NCBI GenBank assembly: GCA_030765065.1
Contig: CM060990.1
Span: forward strand, 213,133,290-213,197,289
Length of the DNA stretch: 64,000 nucleotides
DNA from: Deroplatys truncata
Lineage: Eukaryota > Arthropoda > Insecta > Mantodea > Mantidae
Direction: 5' to 3'
Under the pieces are notes generated by a model, which had not been told where the DNA came from, searched no databases, and saw only the letters and a list, made by a program, of their open reading frames with translations. Shown here piece by piece: positions 22,080 through 33,613 of this stretch. Position 1 is the first letter of the stretch. The number at the start of each line of letters is the position of its first letter. The position numbers were made by a program, and so were the translations under genes.

Positions 22080-22690
22080 GTGAACAGAATTATTTTAGTG
22101 ATAAGTAAGCATATGTTTCGAATATTTACATCCATATCACATTTATCTTATTAATAATACATTGTTTAAGTATCAACCCTGCTTGCTACTTTTATGTCAT
22201 TTTTATTCCATTGATACTCTTACAAAATGAATTAATATGTTTAATATGAACCCATTCATTTGTCATATCATTCTTCAAGCGCAGGGATATGTCACTGCTT
22301 TAATTCATCATTGTAAATTTTCATCTGAAAATATTCTATATGTTAAACCACAAATTATTATTTAAGCTTACAATGTGTGGGTAACTTGTACCTTAGAATA
22401 GATATCATCTGCAGAAACAAAAATAAGTATAGTACAAGTGTCTAAATAACAAATTAATTCAGTTTTCATTAAATTAATAAATTATTCAAAAATAGATTGC
22501 TTCCCAATTATTTGTTGCCTTTAGCATATGCAGTTCATATTGGCAGCTTTGTCTGTGGAAGTAATAATTGCTCATCAGCGATGATGCTTACTTAATTGCA
22601 TTTTGGTTTCTTCTTAGATTTTCTCTTTCCTTCTTTCATAGTCTTGCACCTTTGACCTTAGTGTACAAAGATTATGGATCACATTAACAC
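22080..22690. other. A+T-rich DNA, no gene recognised
   Basis: Nothing coding and no element ends seen. Confidence 0.5.
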
Positions 22691-22697
22691 AAGATTA

Positions 22698-23270
22698 GAC
22701 TGAGCAGGATGATTCAGGCAGGAACACCTTGGTCCATATTCAGAGGTCGTGGGTTCGATTACTGCAGCCAACCTACCTGACCTATGGGTTTTATGGTGGT
22801 TTCCCGGGTCGCTAGGCCAATGCTGGGAAGGATAATTACCTCCGCAAATTTCTCTCTCCCTCATTTCCTCTCATTTCATCTTCCTCTTTCACATTACAAG
22901 TTGACTCCAGCTGTGTGTTGGTCGGCAGCAGACAGATGGCACAGAGACTTGCATGTTGGAACTCCTTGGCCCCGTCAGATGGCAGCCATTCAAACCTCTG
23001 CTCCTGGGTCAAGCTTTCCCCGGTCTCCAATGGAGGGGAGCCTGTGAACCACCCTCTGGCGGCTTGGGAGGGCCACCGTTGAGCACTCTCCGGCCAGGTG
23101 GTCAAGCCTGTAATTCTTAGGGAATTCTGAGCATCTCTTGTCATCTGCATCGACTGGTTCTCCAGCCCATACACCTCCTGCAGTTCCTTCATCTCATCTG
23201 TTCCTCCTGGGAGTGTATGCACAAAAGATCCCTTGTGGGTTGAGGTTCTAGGTGTCCCCTCCATCAACTA
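22698..23270 (+). repeat. Long tRNA-headed SINE with conserved central block
   Basis: B-box-like GTGGGTTCGATTACTGC at about 22749, then the block TGGTGGTTTCCCGGGTCGC and AGGCCAATGCTGGGAAGGAT (about 22793-22832), then a C+T-rich stretch and a G+C-richer body to about 23270. The same block occurs, inverted, in the repeat at 48860-49390, although the 3' bodies differ. ORFs across it (22784-23047 plus, 22836-23267 minus) are not genes. Confidence 0.72.
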
Positions 23271-23274
23271 ATCC

Positions 23275-24830
23275 TAATATAAGATTATATACATCAATGG
23301 ATAACTCCAATGGAAGGAAAACTTCCTTAGGAGAGTCAAAAATAGAGCCTGAGGCAAATGACTGATCTGATAAATTTAATTGGTTAAATTTGCAGCATAA
23401 CTAGAATGTTCTATTTTAGGTAGGTGCATGTTCAGTTGAGTATTAAATAAACACACAAATAACAAAAACCTATACTAAATACAAACAATGATGATGATAA
23501 TAAGGCTATACAATAATCATAGACACTTGCCATCATATTCACTTTCATTTTCAGGAGATGCTCCACAGTAGAGAGAGCAGACTGCATTATTTTAATAATA
23601 TGAGAACTAAAGAGGTTCATATGATTTTGAATTAAGCAAACAAGTTATACAAAATATAACAGTATGTTTGCAGCATCAGCAGGGAGCACAAAATCTTGAA
23701 TAACAACTATGACAAATGGCACACATTTATCATCAGCAGTGGTTTCAGCAGTGTGATCTGGCGTAGGATTCACAGTGGTGGTTCATATGGGGGTTTACCT
23801 GGGGTGCATAGGCGTGGATTACCTGGTGATCTGGTCGGTGGTCCTTGGCCCCACATGAGTCCCTGCATGTAGCAAAAGGATGGGTGTTTTGAGGAAGGAT
23901 TTCTATCTCAGGGGTTGTACAAATAAAGGAGAGTCAAGTAAGAAGTATGCAACAAATTATTTCCCAATTTATTCAAACATAAACAGGTGATAAATTATGT
24001 TACACTTAACACACTTACCCTCCCTGCACAACAGACACAGGCCACAGCTACTATGCCAAATTAATAAAAACCACTGTCATAAGTCACAAAACATTTAAAA
24101 CATGCTTAAACACTGTATTGAATTTAAATCACAAACGGATGTGAGAGTGCAAATAATTGAATTTTACAGGCTTAGAAATTTTCAAAGTACTGCTGACATA
24201 ACTGAGGTGCAGGAACTTACATCTTAATGCAGTGAGAAAAATTACTGGAGTGTAGCTTTTGCTTCAGCAAACCTTCCTCCTTTTGACTAGGAGTTCTATC
24301 TATTATACACCCATTTTCTAAGTGGCTTGGGCTGGACCCCTAACCATGTGGTTTATTTTACCCATTATATGCTGCCTTACTCTTCTACCTCAATCATCAC
24401 TGGAGAATTTCATCACAAGAATATTGCAAAATTCTACTTCTCCAATTAGAAGGTTTTATAGCCCATCATTCATTTCTAGCCTCTGGTTTCACTACCCAAT
24501 TAGGCTCCAGTCTGTTGTTGTAAAATTCTGGTGATCTTTGCTTTTTGTTTGAGCATACTCCTATGTGCTTGTGGAAGTTCTAGTGGCTGAACCCTTTTTG
24601 AGCTATTTTCGGTTATTGCCTGAGGTACATTAACACTTTGAAACCACTTACTTTTAGAATTTCAACCTTGTATAGCTTTTAGCCTTTAATGAAATTATTA
24701 AATTTCCTTGTATTTTCATGTTTATACTGTAGGTATATGTAAGTATTTTATACCTATTTTCAAGCATGTGTTCATGCTTCAGGCCAAACTCTTTTTATCT
24801 GTGTAGTATAAATAAAACTTGAGATACAAA
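23275..24830. other. No gene recognised
   Basis: A slightly G+C-richer patch at 23760-23880 has short repeats of GGTGATCTGG/GGCGTGGATTACC type and may be part of an element I cannot name. The stretch around 24390-24610 looks composite but has no boxes, TIRs or motifs I can support. Confidence 0.45.
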
Positions 24831-25044
24831 GTTTACAAGGGCTGTTCAGAAAGTTCTCAGCCTGACAGAAAGATAGTGGTGGCAGTATCAAATAGTAGGG
24901 AAAGTTCTCAGGTCTGATCCTTTAGATGGCAGAACATTCAATTTCATTCATGTACTTTTGCTTGTTTGGCTGTTATAGAGCTACAAAATAAACAATTGTA
25001 GGTTTCTTCCAAAGCTGAATAAAATTCAATGTCTTGCAGTGATT

Positions 25045-25503
25045 AAACACTTCATATTAAAAGGTTTAACGCCAACCAAAATAATAAAGGAATTGGATTC
25101 CACTTTGGAAGATTCATCATGATTTTCTATGGTAAATAAATGGGCTACAGTGTTTAAATGTGACAAATCTTCAGGATGTCCAGTTATTGCTATGACTAAA
25201 GAAAACATTGTGAGACTCCATAATACCTTGTTAAATAATACACAAATCAAAGTACATGAACTTGCTGAAATTGCCTAGATCTCATTACATCTTGGCTGGA
25301 ATGTTTTGCAAGAGCATTTGCATATAAGAAAGCTCGCAGCAGGATGAGTAGCACATTTTTTTGACACTGATCAGAACCCAATCCAAATGAACATCTCACA
25401 GGAATGCTTGGACATGTTCAGATGCTACTCGACTGATTTTTTGTAATGTTACATCACTGTTAACAAAACATGGATTCACTTCCACATGCCAGAGATGAAG
25501 CAG
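25045..25503 (+). pseudogene. mariner transposase, N-terminal half
   Basis: AVIKHFILKGLTPTKIIKEL, then LDSTLEDSS before a stop, FSMVNKWATVFKCDKSSGC, MTKENIVRLHNTL and VHELAEIA before a second stop, VLQEHLHIRKLAAG, and near the break TWIHFHMPEMKQF, which follows the first catalytic region. In that first region the family MDES-type Asp is not preserved (the text reads ITVNKTWIH). It stops abruptly at the LINE insertion and continues at 29182. Confidence 0.85.
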
Positions 25504-25719
25504 TTTTTAGATTAGATTAGACTGTTTATTCACCAGAAGTATTACATTTGTATACATAGTTTCGTCAAATTATATATGGCAAAAAAAGGTTAAGTCAAAT
25601 TTTATATCAGCCTATAAGGATACAGTGAAACCTAAGGATGCTAAGGATAATAAACATGTTTTTTTATAAACACAACAAGCAGTGATAGAAACCCAAGTAG
25701 TGAACTAGAAGTTACCAAA

Positions 25720-28480
25720 ATGCAATATAGTGTAAAACTTTCCCCGAGTCCTCACTCAGGTGTAGACTTGCCACCATGCTTCAGTAATGATTCTTTTTCC
25801 ATTATTCATGTCAATATTCAATCCTTAAAAGGTAAAATCTCTCTATTACATATGGTTGCTGATCTTACAAAAGTTAAAATTCTTACCATTAATGAACACT
25901 GATTGAAGGAAAATGAAATTGAGCATTTTGTACCTAAAGGTTATAAGTTGTTAACCTCATTCTGTCAAACACATAGGGAACATGGTGGTACAGCAATTTA
26001 TATGGATATTAATATTCTTTGGGAATTTAAGGTATTGCAAGATAAACAACTTTCCATAGAGGGATCTTTTGAATTTTGAGCAGTGTATTTTATAGGACAG
26101 AAAATTGTTGTTGTGTCAGTGTATTGAGTACCTAATACTGTCATTGAACCCTTTATTGATGTAATGGACAAACTTATTAGTTTTATAAGAAAGAGCTACA
26201 ATTGTAAAATCTTTATAGTTGGAGATATAAACATTGATGTTAGACATACTCAAATTGTCTCAAAATTTCTAGATATGTTAAGATCTAATAATTTGTACTG
26301 TTTAAATTATGAGGTTACTAGGCTACAATCTTGTTTAGACAACATTATGATGAATTGTAACTCTGATATACATTGGGGAATATTTAGTCCACATTTTTCT
26401 GACCATAAAGCATTATGGATAAATGTTCTAGATGTTCATTGAAAAGTTTTTCCACACTTTATAAGTACTAGAAAACTAAATGAAACAACTTTAAACTGCT
26501 TTAGGGAAAGATTGCAAGAAATATATTGGTTTCAAATTATTAACTCTAGTAATAACATATCTGACGCCTATCATAGGTTTCTACATACACTGATTATAAA
26601 TTATAATGAAAGCTGCCCTAGAATACAGGTTAACATCTCTAAAAGTGGTAGGAAAAGGATACCACAGATCAATTGGTATACTCTTGAATTAAAAAGGTAT
26701 AAAATATTATTAAATATATTATACAATAAAAGCTGTAAAGATGATAAATATAAAAACATATACAAACACAGAAAATATACAGAAAGAAAATCCATGAAGC
26801 TAAATATAGAGGCATCGAGAATTATATTGAGACTAGTAACAATAAGTGTAAAGCTGTATGGAACGTTGTTAAGGACGAGACATCCAGAAATAATAAACTA
26901 ACTAAACTACCATTTACACCTAATGAATTTAACTCGACCATTACAGGTTAAGAAGCTATAAACTATTCTGCTAGTGACACTTCTGAGATAGACGGAAAAA
27001 TAACTAAACTATTACAATTACAGCAAATTCACCACAGGAGAGCTGGTAGTTTTAAATGGCAACATGTTAGTACACTTGAAATTATTAATATTGTTTCCAA
27101 GTTTAAATCATCCAAATCTACAGATTATTATGGGTTTTCTAATTATATAATTAAGAAAACTATTGATATTCTGTGTTATCCGCTTGTATATTTAATAAAT
27201 CTTCTTTTGGACAATTCAATATATCCAGATTGTGTTAAAATTACTTGAACCATCCCCATACATAAAAAGGGAGACAAAGACAACATTCAGAATTACAGAC
27301 CTACATCTTTAGTCCCAGTAGTATCCAAAATTATTGAAGTAGTAATGTATAAGTAGTAACCAAAATTATTGAAGTAGTAATGTATAGACAATTAAATGAC
27401 TACTTCAATAAATTTAACTTAATTAATACCTCACAGTATGGTTTCAGAAGAAACTTATCTACTATAAAAGCAGTGGAAAGTGCAATACAAACTATACTGG
27501 AGGGCTTTGAAAGCAAAAGGTTGTCATGTGTTACACTTATTGATTTAACTAAAGCTTTTGATAGCATATCACACAAAAAAGTTTATAAAAAACTTATAAA
27601 CAAGTTAGAATTTTATGGAATTAAACACTCTGAGTTTATTGTTATTAAAATCCTACCTTGACAATAGATTTCAGATTGCCTCTATACATAATAAATATTG
27701 TAAAGGCTTAAGAGTTAGAAAAGGTGTACCCCAGGGATCTGTACTTGGAGCATTTTTGTTCTTAATACATATAAATGATCTACCTGACTGCCTTGTACAT
27801 AAATCTATATTATATGCCGATGATGCTACCTTTATTACTACAGAAGAAAATTTGGACACTATTGAGCAATTTAATAAGTGTATGTGGGAAAAATCTACCT
27901 ACTGGTTTAAAATGAATCAACTAGCAATTAATAATACGAAAACAGGAAAAATTATATTTACTCTCAGACATGAAGATTGCAATATAAATACTGTAAAGCT
28001 ACTTGGATTGCATTTAGATAGTAGATTAAATTGGGATGTACATACAAATAAACTTTCCTCGAAACTGGCTAGAGTTATGTATGTGCTTAATAGATTAAAA
28101 TTCATTATTAAGGAGAAATCTTTGTTGAATATATATTATGCTTTTATTTCATTCTCATCTTAATTATGGGGCAATGCAAGTGGAGCTAAGAAAAGCAATT
28201 TGTTGCATCAAAAATTTAAAAAATATGGATTCATGTAAAAATTATTTTAAATAAATAATTAAAAGTTTTAACTGTCCCTAGCCTTTACATACTCAGTTGT
28301 TTATTATATATAAAAGAAAACCATCATACCTTACCTTCTAGAAATACTATACACAATCATCATACTAGAAACAATAAAAATTTAGAAATGCCTTACTTTA
28401 GACTGAGTAAAACTCAAAATCACTATTTGTATACAGGTCTTAAGCTTTTTAATACTCCCCCTAAAGCAGTTTAACATATA
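25720..28480 (+). pseudogene. LINE ORF2: apurinic endonuclease plus reverse transcriptase
   Basis: Endonuclease: SFSIIHVNIQSLKGK with the active-site Asn (about 25790), NEH with a following stop, GGTAIYMDI, VVVSVY, FIVGDINIDVRHTQ (GDxN, about 26215), LDNIMMN and HFSDHKALW with the terminal SDH. Reverse transcriptase: NYRPTSLVPVVSKIIE-like words near 27295, SQYGFRRNLSTIKAVESAI, LIDLTKAFDSISHKK with the first Asp, RKGVPQGSVLGAFLFLIHIN, the intact box ILYADDATFIT (about 27810), and LLGLHLDSRLNWDVH. The C-terminal basic domain with HNHHTRNNKNLEM follows in another frame (about 28355). Breaks: several stops in the endonuclease, a frameshift at about 27660, and a 33-bp tandem duplication at 27327-27391. 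Catalytic residues of both enzymes are mostly intact, so the copy is fairly young. Confidence 0.9.
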
Positions 28481-28641
28481 TCTTGAAATCTTTTTGAAGG
28501 ATATGGCTTTTTATAGTATTAGTGAATATGAGGACTATATGTGGCAAATGCCATTGTTATAAAATTTAATTTTAATCATATGTAATCATACAGGTTTTAT
28601 GACTATGTCTATAGCAGTTGGATGCTGCTCTTTGACAATAA

Positions 28642-28672
28642 AGATTATTATTATTATTATTATTATTATTAT
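28642..28672. repeat. (ATT)n microsatellite at LINE 3' tail
   Basis: About ten ATT units at the junction of the plus-strand LINE and the minus-strand LINE; most simply the expanded 3' tail of the plus-strand copy. Confidence 0.95.
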
Positions 28673-29178
28673 CAATACAAAATTAATAAAATATACACTA
28701 AGGACACAGTATTTACAAAAACACATGTGAAATATTTACAAAAAGCTATATGAAGTACATTAAACAGTCAAAAGAAGGTATGCAGGAAGTTATCTACTGA
28801 ATAGAATATGTGATTTAAAAATAGATTTTTTTACCTTCCTCTTAAACAATTTATCCTGTGAGATTCTAATAGAATCAGCGAGTTTATTATTAAATTTACA
28901 CCTCTAAGTGTAACAAAAGTTAAATTCTTCGTTAGTCTGTGTTGTTGGAGATGGATTGCCTTTGAGGTTCTTGTATTGTACAAATGGTATTCATTATTGG
29001 ATTTAAAGATCTTATTTTCATGAATGAAGGAAACTGTCTCTAAAATGTAAATGCATGGTAGGAGTAGAATCCTTAAATCTAAAAACAGTGGTTTGCTAGG
29101 AGTATGTTGATTGACTTAATAATTCTAATAATCTTTTTGGTACTTTAAACACTTTAATATATACAGTAATATACAGTA

Positions 29179-29700
29179 GTCCAAACATGGGATGCAAGAG
29201 GGTGATAGAACTCCAATGAAGGCCAAATGTGTTCCATCAACAGGAAAGGTGATGGCTACTGTTTTCTGGGATGTTATGTTGGTAGACTACCTGAGAAAGG
29301 GCAAAATCAACAACATAGAGCACTATGCAGCTTTGTTGGAGAAGTTGAAGGATGCTATGAAGGCAAAATGTTTGCATTTGTTAGAGAAGAAAGTTCTTTT
29401 CCACCAACACAATGTTAGCATGCACTTTTTCAATTATGATCACAAAGTTATATAATTTACGTTCTGAACTGTTGCCACATGTATATATTCAACAGATTTT
29501 GCTCCCAGTGACTGACTTGCTGGATAGAGATTTACCTCAGATGCAGGGATCATGTCATATTACACTCTTATTTTGCAGAGCTGAACAAATATTTTATATG
29601 GAAGATATAAAGAATTTAAAGAGTATCACTGGCCCAAGTGCAGAGTTGAAAAGTGACTAGATTGAAAAATAAAATAAAGCTGGGTTGAAAATCTTGTTTG
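29179..29700 (+). pseudogene. mariner transposase, C-terminal half
   Basis: Frame 29192-29455: EGDRTPMKAKCVPSTGKVMA, ATVFWDVMLVDYLRKGKI, HYAALLEKLKDAMKAKCLHL and EKKVLFHQHNVSMHFF. The second catalytic block is normally HQDN; here it reads HQHN, so Asp is His. The third block (normally SPDLAPSDY) is scrambled near 29500 (DFAPSD in another frame). The 3' part is too decayed to read. Confidence 0.83.
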
Positions 29701-29749
29701 TTTCTTTCTTTCTCTCTCAGGCCAAGAACTTTTCAAACTACCCTCATAT

Positions 29750-30300
29750 AACTGGATTATGTTTTAATGATTTATACTGTAACAAAACAGCAAATAACTA
29801 GAAATTTTCAATTACCAACATGCAATTTCTTATGTGTTAGATGAGAGAACAAACATATCCACAATTTGTGGATATAACACTATACACTAAAAAAAGTGAA
29901 TTACGAAGATACTTCTTGGGACTACTGATGTGTTCAATGCAACTTTTTTTCACTACCAGTAATGCACCCTGTAATTCAGAACAGTTAATTGTGTACATAA
30001 TTTTTTTTTTAGCCATTATTTTAGTAGAGCACTTTTCAATAATTTATCTTAAACTTCTCATGTTATATTTCAAATGGGCATGTTTATTTCTGGAAATCTT
30101 CTACTCACTGTTGCTTATTTATAAAATGCATTAGCTTACCAAGGTGTAAATAAATCCAAATGTAAAACATTTCAACTTCAATATTTACAACTGCTTGAGA
30201 TACCACTGATGAAATAGCATGTTATGAGAGACTCAAGTATACGAGGCAAACCTGTGTTCACACTTTTTGCATGAAGCTTATAGCTGTTAATTTACCATAT
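29750..30300. other. A+T-rich DNA, no gene recognised
   Basis: The frame 29841-30134 (97 codons) is hydrophobic but shows no family signature; I do not call it. Confidence 0.5.
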
Positions 30301-30319
30301 TGTCATATGCCTGTGTTAA

Positions 30320-30530
30320 TATAAAAAAAGAAAAAGAAACAGATACGGCAGATATGTACACAACTATTTTTGAACAAAATTTTGTTTTGTCCAGAGTAGT
30401 CCAGCCTGTATGTATATGTCAGTTGTTTGTGTTTTTGTTCATCAACTGTTATGCAACTTGTATTGCACACATTTTGATAAATAAATGAACAAAATTCAGA
30501 GCAGACTATTTGGGCCTAGGTCTCGTGAAA
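30320..30530 (+). repeat. Dispersed repeat, copy 1
   Basis: Shares with 37700-37930 the ordered words AATTTTGTTTTGTC, GTATGTATATGTCAG / ATGTATGGCAG, GTTTTTGTT, and CACATTTTGATAAATAAAT. Non-coding. It may be the end of an element, but TIRs were not identified. Confidence 0.6.
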
Positions 30531-30649
30531 CAACCGTAAATGACTAACATTAAAGGAACAATATTTCTTGCGCACAGTTGTAAAGTCTCACGTGATGGTG
30601 TTAGGTTAAATCTGTGTGTATACATGCGAACTAAAATATTTATCAATCA

Positions 30650-31110
30650 TGTCCAATATGGCCAGCAATAACAGCTGAAAGTATAAGTGTAGATAAACTT
30701 TGTGGTCTTGATGAGTGGTCTAAGTGGAGGTAATGTATGTCTATGGTGTTACATTCAAATGAACTGCGAAGTATCACTGATGGCACATGAAAGTGTATTG
30801 TATTACTGGACACACTGACTAATGAGCAAAACAAGGAATTTGGAAACTGGCACACAGGTGATGTGAAGACTACAAATTTGCTAGCACAAACACTATAAAA
30901 CTGATAGCTGATTTCATGTTGATCTGTGTTTATACGAGACATTTGGGACAGCTTGTACATGAAAAAGTTGAATATGCTGATTGAAACATTCTTTCAAGCA
31001 ACATGTGATGAAAAAGAAGATATTACACACATCACAAAATTTCAAAAGTTGATTGACTTGAATGAAGATCTACAGAAGTATAAAGAAAATCTCTCTCTTG
31101 AATTTTGAAT
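30650..31110 (+). pseudogene. Ty1/copia gag remnant, N-terminal part
   Basis: The plus strand reads ISVDKLCGLDEWSKWRY near 30680, the opening pattern of copia gag, then many breaks, then 30926-31108 with RDIWDSLYMKK, LNMLIETFFQATCDEKEDIT, HITKFQKLIDLNEDLQKYKE and a stop after LSLEF. The L.METFF and H..K.Q...DLN.EL pattern is that of insect copia gag. The frame picks up again about 1.1 kb downstream, so something inserted here. Confidence 0.72.
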
Positions 31111-31111
31111 A

Positions 31112-32225
31112 GTTGAAATTGAGGCAGGATTAAGGAATAATTTTAATTTGTGTAACTTTTTTGTGTTTATTAATTTGGTATATATACATCTCAGGCAATG
31201 TGTATGAAATACCTGTAAATAGTAATTATATCTTGTAATATTTGTTCTGTATAAGGTAGTATTGGTCAGACATATTTTAGTTTTTTACAAGTCGCATTTG
31301 CTTGAAAATACTCAAGTTTGTGGCACAGGAGAAAGCCAAGTACATTTGTGTAAAAACAAGAGGGTGAAAACCACTTTGTCCCATTATATCAGGTTGAAAT
31401 GTAGGCGACGACATAGAAGGTGAAAAATAACAGATATATGGGGCAATCAATGTTACATCAGGGAAAATGTAATGTGATAGACGAACAATCAAATTTTAGT
31501 TTAGACGTGTCATCACACACCCAAGCCAACAGGTCCACGAAATATTGTCCAATAAGAAGTCAATGATATTATAACTCTAGCATGAGGACAAAATGTATGA
31601 ATACTGCGTGTTCATGGAAACATTATGCCACTTGAAATGCTCATACTGTGCAAACTCTGTGTCACTCATCGCTGGAAATCGCTGTGCCGAAGTACCGGAA
31701 ATAAGTTTCATAACTTGCAGAAAATAATTTGTAACAAGTAGAGTGCTAATGTCATAAACCAGTTATTAAGTTATAAAATCTGCAAAGTTTCACATACAAA
31801 AGCTGCATGAATAAATAAGTGATGTGACAAGATAAAGCAGGTTACTGACTTGTAAAGCAAGATGAACAAATAGTGTGATTTGTGAGAAGTTGCAGAATCT
31901 TAAGAGTGACCAGGAACATCTGTAGTGTCGTGTACCTCATTAAAAAAATCCAGCATTTGTTAATTTCACTGTGAGTCGTCATTTCTCCTTATGTTTTAAA
32001 CCCTCGCCTGAGATCTTCGACAGCCTAATAAGTTCAATACAAGCAGAGCTCTTATTCATCCACTGAAAAAATCATAGCCAGGATAATTCATCATCACTTA
32101 ACAGGGATAATTGAAGAAGCCATATCCAGAGGATCTTCAAACAGGTATGGTGACTGCAATTAAAACTATTGTTGTCACAAACCAGTGACTGTCACATACA
32201 GTGTGCCCAGGTCCCCCTCATCAAT
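31112..32225. other. Insertion (about 1.1 kb) splitting copia gag, unclassified
   Basis: No coding. It opens with a purine-rich tract (GAAATTGAGGCAGGAT, 31118-31133) of the type seen at copia polypurine tracts, followed by A+T-rich sequence with TATATATACATC near 31180, and has GAGATCTTCGACA near 32010. An LTR of a related copia element is possible, but I found no matched partner LTR. Confidence 0.3.
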
Positions 32226-32470
32226 GATAAAATGTCCTCAAATTTTATCTACAGTTGCAAAAGAATATGACAACTTGAAAGATGTACATGGCACTATTCT
32301 AGCAAAAGAGCAAACTTTAAATCTGTTAACTGGAAAAATATGTGATTAAACCATATGATCAGAATAAGTTGAAAACTGTATTTGTTGCAAAAAATGAATC
32401 AAAGCTTCAGTAAAACATGAAATAAATAGAATTTGCTAAACAGAGATTTAAGTAAGAAAAATATAAATAA
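32226..32470 (+). pseudogene. Ty1/copia gag remnant, continuation
   Basis: PQILSTVAKEYDNLKDVHGT followed by LAKEQTLNLLTGKICD and a stop, then in another frame DQNKLKTVFVAKNESKLQ and FAKQRFK. This is the part of gag just before the zinc knuckle, continuing the 30650-31110 segment. The knuckle itself is not reached; the region is cut by the repeat that starts at about 32475. Confidence 0.7.
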
Positions 32471-32474
32471 GTCA

Positions 32475-32869
32475 TTGAAGTTGTTGTGTTTAACTTTATG
32501 CTAGATAAGGAATGAAAGGAGTTGAACTTCACATTATTGCCTCTCACTGTTCACAAAGAGCTGCTGGACAATAGTTCTTGACTACATTTCCTGTGGGTAA
32601 ATGAGTGCAACATTCCATAGAGAAGAAGTAGAGGTACTCATGTAACATGCAGCATTAACTGAGTTATGAATAAAGCTGATGCACTAAATCACATTTCTGC
32701 AATAGGCCGACTTGGTGACTCACTCAGGCAATACTTTTACCTAAGGGACCAAAATCTGTGAATCCAGCAGAAAGAAATCAGAATTTAAAACGTGAGAGAA
32801 TTACAGCAGATACAAATATTTATTCTTTCAATCCATCTGTTAGTTTGTATTTACACAAGTCAAACCTTT
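32475..32869 (+). repeat. Direct repeat, copy 1
   Basis: Matches 32994-33440 in order and orientation: TTTATGCTAGATAAGGAATG, CATTTCCTGTGGGTAAATGA, GCATTAACTGAGTTATGAAT, TTTCTGCAATAGGC and CCATCTGTTAGTTTG. It is about 10-20% diverged with indels. It ends exactly at the target duplication of the hAT-like element, so that element inserted at its end. Confidence 0.82.
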
Positions 32870-32993
32870 GTATTAAACAGGGATGGGACCTTGATATTGT
32901 CAATACCTCGATACTATGTGGTATCGAAGTATATCTAATACTTTGAGATGAACCTTTGATATTTTTAAATCTTTAAAATTTGAATTATTGAAA

Positions 32994-33440
32994 GTGCTTG
33001 CACTTAATTTTATGCTGGATAAGGAATGGAAGGAGTCAAGACTTCACGTTATTGTCTCGCCTGTGTCCCCAAGAAGTTACTGGACTATAGTTCTTGATAG
33101 ACCTTGACCATTTCCTGTGGGTTAATCAATGCAACATGCCATACACTCTTGTCTCTAAATGAAAACATGCAAAACAATGGGGGAAGGAATAGAGGTGCTC
33201 ATGTAACATCTAGCATTAACTGAGTTGTGAATGAAACTGATTTAGCTGACGCACTATATCATGTTTCTGCAATAACCTGGCTTGTTGCCTCACTCCCAGC
33301 TATTACACTTACCACTGGTGATCAAAATCTGTGAATTCAGCAGAAACAAATCAGGACTGAAGACTTGAGATAATAAAGGGCATGAAAATATTTGTTCTTT
33401 CCTTCCATCTGTTAGTTTGCATTTATGCAAGTCAAACTCG
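32994..33440 (+). repeat. Direct repeat, copy 2 (inside the hAT-like element)
   Basis: Partner of 32475-32869. Because this copy is inside the hAT-like element and copy 1 is outside it, copy 1 is probably the interior of an older member of the same family that served as target. Confidence 0.75.
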
Positions 33441-33557
33441 AGTCACAAGCATAGTTTGCAGGTATACTGTACAACTAATTTCCATAATATGAATAAAAAA
33501 TCCCTTAAAAGAAAGTTTTCAGTGCAAAATATACTTATACAAAAAGGGAAGCAAAGA

Positions 33558-33558
<1 letters not shown>

Positions 33559-33613
<55 letters not shown>
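33559..33613. repeat. (ATT)n microsatellite
   Basis: About 18 ATT units inside the hAT-like element; gives a meaningless poly-Tyr frame. Confidence 0.97.

Larger units (their letters stand above)
25640..28672 (+). mobile_element. Plus-strand LINE (Jockey/CR1-like), near full-length ORF2
   Basis: About 3.0 kb with endonuclease, reverse transcriptase and a C-terminal domain, ending in GACAATAAAGATTATTATT, an (ATT)n tail. It lies wholly inside the minus-strand LINE, which lies inside the mariner, so it is the youngest of the three. The left limit is approximate because no target duplication was identified. Confidence 0.8.
25504..29178 (-). mobile_element. 5'-truncated LINE inserted in mariner, itself interrupted
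   Basis: The minus-strand segment 29178-28673 encodes the C-terminus of a Jockey/CR1-like LINE: LPCIYILETVSF-like words, then IFKSNNEYHLYNTR (frame-shifted), RLTKNLTFVTLRGV, and KLFKRKVKKSIFKSHILFSR before the stop. The 3' end lies at 25504-25530, where the minus strand ends GAATAAACAGTCTAATCTAA, a short-repeat LINE tail. The 3'-UTR between is split by the plus-strand LINE at about 25640-28672. Confidence 0.72.
24836..29746 (+). mobile_element. mariner transposon split by nested LINE insertions
   Basis: The left end CAAGGGCTGTTCAGAAAGTT and the right end (inverse of AAGAACTTTTCAAACTACCC) match over about 28 bp, each flanked by TA (24834-24835 and 29747-29748). The left half (24836-25503) and the right half (29179-29746) together make a normal-length mariner of about 1.24 kb; the 3.7 kb between them is LINE sequence. 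Element length, TIRs, TA flanks and reading of the two transposase halves all agree. Confidence 0.88.

Noticed and set aside
22836-23267. 143-codon minus-strand ORF
   Set aside because: Lies entirely within a tRNA-headed SINE; no motif.
29841-30134. 97-codon hydrophobic ORF as a membrane protein
   Set aside because: No signal, motif or neighbouring support; A+T-rich DNA readily yields such frames.
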